Origin: an uncultured Ruminococcus sp.
GTDB lineage: Bacteria > Bacillota > Clostridia > Oscillospirales > Ruminococcaceae
Length of the DNA stretch: 8,932 nucleotides
Direction: 5' to 3'
Assembly: GCA_900553675.1 (NCBI GenBank)
Contig: USEH01000087.1
Coordinates: forward strand, 1-8,932
A program made the translations under genes and the position numbers. Under the pieces are notes generated by a model, which saw only the letters and a program-made list of their open reading frames with translations, searched no databases and was not told where the DNA came from. Every line of letters starts with the position of its first letter. The first letter of the stretch is position 1. This document shows positions 6,796 to 8,932 of this stretch, piece by piece.

Positions 6796-6858
6796 TTGCA
6801 CCGAACTCGCATACAACGGCGGCTTTTTTGTTCGCCGTCAGCGGAAATAAAAGTGCAA
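6796..6858 (-). other. 5' leader hairpin ahead of the riboswitch
   Basis: TTGCAC (6858-6853) pairs exactly with GTGCAA (6801-6796). Inside it ACGGCG (6838-6833) pairs with CGCCGT (6821-6816) around an A-rich loop. It begins at about the predicted transcription start, so it is the first thing made. It carries CTGACGG (6841-6835), a second copy of the aptamer's pseudoknot strand. It may protect the 5' end or compete in folding; neither is shown. Confidence 0.5.
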
Positions 6859-6862
6859 TTTA

Positions 6863-6891
6863 AGTATAGCAAATATTTCGATTTTCGTCAA
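6863..6891 (-). promoter_or_regulatory. Sigma-A promoter of the purine operon
   Basis: The -35 is TTGACG (6891-6886), the spacer is exactly 17 bp, and the -10 is TATACT (6868-6863), close to consensus. Transcription should start at about 6857-6854, giving a roughly 280-nt leader before purE. No other comparable promoter is seen between the upstream terminator and purE. Confidence 0.88.
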
Positions 6892-6895
6892 GGCT

Positions 6896-6921
6896 GACAA
6901 AGAAAAAATACAAACTTTGTC
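6896..6921. promoter_or_regulatory. Inverted repeat just upstream of the pur -35, possible operator
   Basis: GACAAAG and CTTTGTC form a perfect 7-bp inverted repeat separated by 12 bp, ending four bases before the -35. A separate perfect palindrome, GTGTACAC, is at 6924-6931. It does not resemble the B. subtilis PurBox. It may bind a regulator or be chance in AT-rich DNA. Confidence 0.3.
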
Positions 6922-6991
6922 GAGTGTACACAATACGTGGGGCGTTATTTGCCGATTTCTTTGGCAGTAAGCTAAAATCTGTGTTTAGGCG

Positions 6992-7027
6992 CAAAAGACA
7001 GCCCCGCAGGTTGAAGCTGCGAGGCTG
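6992..7027 (-). terminator. Intrinsic terminator of the sigma/anti-sigma operon
   Basis: In the RNA sense CAGCCTCGCAG (7027-7017) pairs with CTGCGGGGCTG (7009-6999), eleven pairs with one wobble around a seven-base loop. TCTTTTGC follows. It lies 23 nt past the stop at 7051 and insulates this unit from the pur promoter. Confidence 0.88.
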
Positions 7028-7050
7028 CTTAGAAATGGATTGGTTATGGA

Positions 7051-8187
7051 TTAATGGGCAAAGTCGAAGCGTGCGTCTCCAACCATTATATAATCTATCT
7101 GGGCGGTGTCAATGGGGACTTCAAAGCTCAATACCTTTGCATCCAGACCATTTTCCTTGTCTTTGAATCCGCTCATATTACCCACAATGTGCGAGGTTTC
7201 AAATTCATTGGTGAAAAGATGTTCTGTGAAGACCGTGCCGTCGAGCATATGAAATTCAAGCACGGATTTTAAGTAATATTCAGTCGTGTTCTTTCCTTCG
7301 CCTCCCCAGCCCATGGAGGAATCATATCCGGCGGCGGAAAGCTGCTCCGCATCGGAATAAATTATAAGCTCATAAGCCGACAGCTCGGCGGTGGATTCTG
7401 CGCCCATTACTTTAGCTGTATTCTTGGATTTTATCGACTCCATAATATTTATCTGATTCATAGGCAGCCGCATTTCAACCTCTATGTCCGCAATGGTTTT
7501 ATGTACCTTATCTATGCCTTCCATGGCGGCATACCCGAACCGCTGAAGTTTTATAACTATTTCATCCTCGGGGAACTCAAATATATTGTTCCGGTGCAGA
7601 ATACCGGTGAATATATTTCCATCGCGTGAAATGGTTCCGCCCTTTCCTCCAGACCACATAAAATTGACGTCTGCCCACTCAAACCTATACTCCTCGCCCG
7701 GTAGTGCATCCTCGGGGAGCTCCTGCGGGATTTCAAGTCCGGCTGCATTAAACTCGTATGTTAAATACAGGCTGCGCTTGGTTGCGGAAACTGCGATAAT
7801 CTTTGCTTCACCGGGTTTCGGCGGAGTGTAGGTGTCAACCGCTCCTGTGGCGTTCACAACACCGTTGACATCATCGCTCTGTGCAGTAGTCGTAACCTCG
7901 TTTGCGTAATCCTCGGGGTTGCGCATTATCGGACCTTCATCGGGAATCTTTAAATATTCGCTAAAATCATCAAAATAATTCCCAAGTGTGCTTATCTTGC
8001 TGATTCCAGCGGCTACCGCAGTTGCCGCCATTGCAAATATCAGCGCCGCGGCTATCAGAATTGTTACCGTTTTTCTTTTATTCATGGAAATCTGTCTCCT
8101 TTCCTGCTCCTTGCTGTCGTTAAGAGCTTCTTCCAAAAACTTTTCGTCCACGGTACCTATAGCCTCTAAAAAAGGATATTTTTTCAT
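7051..8187 (-). CDS. Putative membrane-anchored anti-sigma factor (DUF4179-like), sigma-coupled
   Basis: A 378-residue one-pass membrane protein. Residues 1-38 form a charged, probably cytosolic segment (FLEAIGTVDEKFLEEAL, then KEQERR and MNKRK). Residues 40-62 are a hydrophobic helix (VTILIAAALIFAMAATAVAA). The remaining 316 or so residues should be outside the membrane and are rich in Thr, Gly and acidic residues, with a Pro-rich linker (about 120-128). The ATG overlaps the sigma-factor stop (ATGA), and AAGGAGA lies seven bases upstream, so the two are translationally coupled. By this context and layout it should bind and restrain the sigma factor until a surface signal arrives. No zinc-binding HxxxCxxC of classical anti-sigma domains is present. 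The N-terminus and TM region resemble DUF4179 proteins beside clostridial ECF sigmas; I rate that resemblance as tentative. The extracellular part is unrecognised. Anti-sigma activity is inference. Confidence 0.7.
   Translation of the reverse strand: MKKYPFLEAIGTVDEKFLEEALNDSKEQERRQISMNKRKTVTILIAAALIFAMAATAVAAGISKISTLGNYFDDFSEYLKIPDEGPIMRNPEDYANEVTTTAQSDDVNGVVNATGAVDTYTPPKPGEAKIIAVSATKRSLYLTYEFNAAGLEIPQELPEDALPGEEYRFEWADVNFMWSGGKGGTISRDGNIFTGILHRNNIFEFPEDEIVIKLQRFGYAAMEGIDKVHKTIADIEVEMRLPMNQINIMESIKSKNTAKVMGAESTAELSAYELIIYSDAEQLSAAGYDSSMGWGGEGKNTTEYYLKSVLEFHMLDGTVFTEHLFTNEFETSHIVGNMSGFKDKENGLDAKVLSFEVPIDTAQIDYIMVGDARFDFAH
8083..8103 (-). promoter_or_regulatory. Possible internal translation start in the anti-sigma gene
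   Basis: ATG at 8085-8083 (codon 35) is preceded by AAAGGAGA nine bases upstream, a site as good as those of the real starts here. A product from it would begin MNKRKTVTILIAAAL, look like an exported protein, and lack the cytosolic segment. The long start is retained because of its own ribosome binding site and the ATGA overlap. Confidence 0.35.
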
Positions 8188-8738
8188 TTTAATTTCTCCT
8201 TCCCAAGAATATGGCTTTTAAACCTTGCTCTCGCTCTGAAAAGCAGCGACTTAACCTTGCTTTCGGATATCCCCATGTCGGCGGCTATCTGAGGGACGGT
8301 GTCTAAAAAGAAATATCTTTTTAGAAACACCTTCCGCGCTTCCGGCTTTAAGCCCTCCAAAAACTCGTTTACGACTATCTTAAAATCGACGTTCTCAAAA
8401 GCCTGCGGCGATATGCCGTCGGAAAGGGTTTCTTCAAGCTCGTCTAAGGATATCTCCGCATGAACCGAACGCTTTTCGGCGAGATTGTAGCGAAGTTGGT
8501 TAAATGCCGTATTTCTGACAATTTTGCAGGAATAAGCCCGCAGATTATCGGGACTTTCGGGCGGGATGGTCCTCCATAGCGAAAGGTAGACGTCGTTAAT
8601 GCATTCCTCCGCCGCTTGACTTTCGCCGAGAATTTTTAAGGCAATGCCGCTAAGCAGACCGCCATATTTTTCCTGAGTAGCCGAAACAGCAAGCTCATCG
8701 CGCGCAAAATAAAGCTCTATTATCTGTTTGTCTTCCAC
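8184..8738 (-). CDS. ECF-type RNA polymerase sigma factor (sigma-70 family)
   Basis: A 184-residue sigma factor with only regions 2 and 4. Region 2 spans about 10-85 and includes ALKILGESQAAEECINDVYLSLWRTI and the LRAYSCKIVRNTAFNQLRY stretch typical of regions 2.2-2.4. A variable acidic linker follows (about 95-118). Region 4 spans about 120-178 and includes PEARKVFLKRYFFLDTV and the helix-turn-helix PQIAADMGISESKVKSLLFRARARF. An ATG at 8765 would add nine residues, but GTG at 8738-8736 has AAAGGAGGG seven bases upstream, and ATG 8765 sits on the predicted transcription start. I therefore chose GTG. It overlaps the membrane protein gene by ATGA, the classic sigma/anti-sigma pairing. It probably activates its own promoter at 8773-8798. 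The signal and regulon are unknown. Confidence 0.92.
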   Translation of the reverse strand: MEDKQIIELYFARDELAVSATQEKYGGLLSGIALKILGESQAAEECINDVYLSLWRTIPPESPDNLRAYSCKIVRNTAFNQLRYNLAEKRSVHAEISLDELEETLSDGISPQAFENVDFKIVVNEFLEGLKPEARKVFLKRYFFLDTVPQIAADMGISESKVKSLLFRARARFKSHILGKEKLK

Positions 8739-8744
8739 GGGTTT

Positions 8745-8753
8745 CCCTCCTTT
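8745..8753 (-). promoter_or_regulatory. Ribosome binding site that fixes the sigma-factor GTG start
   Basis: AAAGGAGGG lies seven bases before GTG 8738. It would be wasted inside the coding frame if ATG 8765 were used. Confidence 0.85.
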
Positions 8754-8772
8754 AATGTCCTTCATACATTAA

Positions 8773-8798
8773 GTAACGGTTCGAGGGCGAATGGTTGC
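8773..8798 (-). promoter_or_regulatory. Candidate ECF-type promoter, probably autoregulatory
   Basis: GCAACC (8798-8793) and CGTTAC (8778-8773) resemble the AAC...CGT pattern of ECF promoters, with 15 bases between AAC and CGT. Transcription would start near 8766, giving about 30 nt of leader before the GTG start. No clear sigma-A promoter is visible after the terminator at 8818. This is a pattern match by eye. Confidence 0.45.
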
Positions 8799-8817
8799 GT
8801 TTTTTGGAAAAGTTTTT

Positions 8818-8855
8818 AGAAAAAGCTCCCCTGCCCGAAATAAGTAGGAGAGCTT
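8818..8855 (-). terminator. Intrinsic terminator of a gene beyond the right edge
   Basis: In the RNA sense AAGCTCTCC (8855-8847) pairs with GGGGAGCTT (8831-8823), nine pairs with one wobble, followed by a T run to 8818. The loop is 15 bases. The gene it serves is not visible. Confidence 0.7.
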
Positions 8856-8891
8856 ATCAAAGTTTCAATAGCACAAGCTAAAAGCTTTAGA

Positions 8892-8915
8892 GCCGGCCTT
8901 TCTCGAAAGGCTGGC
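8892..8915. repeat. Perfect-looking hairpin near the right edge
   Basis: On the minus strand, GCC, A, GCCTTT, the loop CGAG, AAAGGC, C, GGC folds into a stem of nine pairs with one A-C mismatch. It is followed by the near-palindrome CTAAAGCTTTTAG (8880-8892). With the terminator at 8818-8855 it makes most of the edge region structured, as in a dispersed intergenic element or the 3' end of an RNA gene. No coding function is assigned. Confidence 0.4.
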
Positions 8916-8932
8916 GGGGTCGAGGGGCAGAG

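Noticed and set aside
6614..6858. Leader considered as a guanine, PRPP (ykkC-type) riboswitch or 6S RNA
   Set aside because: The conserved cores of the purine and ykkC classes are absent, there is no long 6S-like rod with a central bulge, and the ZTP blocks GACTGACGG and CCGTCTGGGCA fit much better.
6661..6897. Plus-strand 78-residue open frame across the pur leader
   Set aside because: It overlies the antisense of the promoter, riboswitch and hairpins, has no ribosome binding site, and its sequence is explained by RNA structure.
6951..6967. Small TGCC/GGCA hairpin upstream of the pur promoter
   Set aside because: Four or five pairs with no T run is within chance expectation.
8816..8932. 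Open minus-strand frame at the right edge as a partial gene
   Set aside because: It has no start in the window, contains a terminator hairpin inside the frame, and its translation matches nothing I recognise with confidence.
1..8932. CRISPR array, insertion sequence, tRNA or rRNA
   Set aside because: No regularly spaced repeats, transposase motifs, terminal inverted repeats around genes, or tRNA-like cloverleaf were seen on either strand.

Overview
The window looks like a chromosomal piece of an anaerobic, low-to-medium GC Firmicute (class Clostridia, probably a gut Oscillospiraceae/Ruminococcaceae-type bacterium). The grounds are strong AGGAGG-type ribosome binding sites, a ZTP riboswitch ahead of a purine operon, an archaeal-type IMP cyclohydrolase next to a stand-alone AICAR transformylase, and an ECF sigma factor coupled to a one-pass membrane protein. 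The species assignment is inference. Every supported gene lies on the minus strand, so the window reads right to left.

Right edge (8932 to 8740): a densely structured non-coding stretch ends in an intrinsic terminator for a gene outside the window. An ECF-type promoter follows. The first transcription unit (8738 to 7051) is an ECF sigma factor with a GTG start and a membrane-anchored putative anti-sigma factor, overlapping by ATGA. It ends at a strong terminator (6992-7027).

Regulatory leader (about 6921 to 6575): an inverted repeat, an excellent sigma-A promoter (TTGACG, 17 bp, TATACT), a 5' hairpin, a ZTP/ZMP (pfl) riboswitch aptamer, and a terminator hairpin. The left arm of the terminator is the conserved GGGCA end of the aptamer. 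This is the architecture expected of a ZMP-activated antitermination switch.

Purine operon (6574 to 1 and beyond): purE, purC, purF, purM, purN, a purO-type IMP cyclohydrolase, a stand-alone AICAR transformylase, and the start of purD. Gaps are 14-49 nt except for 92 nt between purF and purM. Together they cover PRPP to phosphoribosylamine (PurF), GAR synthesis (PurD), formylation (PurN), ring closure (PurM), carboxylation (PurE), SAICAR synthesis (PurC), and the last two steps to IMP. PurL/Q/S, PurB and PurK are not in the window. The riboswitch ligand, ZMP (AICAR), is the substrate of the operon's own transformylase, so the operon would be induced when folate one-carbon supply fails and ZMP accumulates.

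Two points are most worth attention. The PurF has lost the glutaminase nucleophile and most glutamine-binding residues but keeps the PRPP loop and all four Fe-S cysteines. The usual bifunctional PurH is replaced by two separate genes, one of archaeal type. Several annotated-looking starts are probably wrong; corrected starts are given for purO, purN, purM and the sigma factor.
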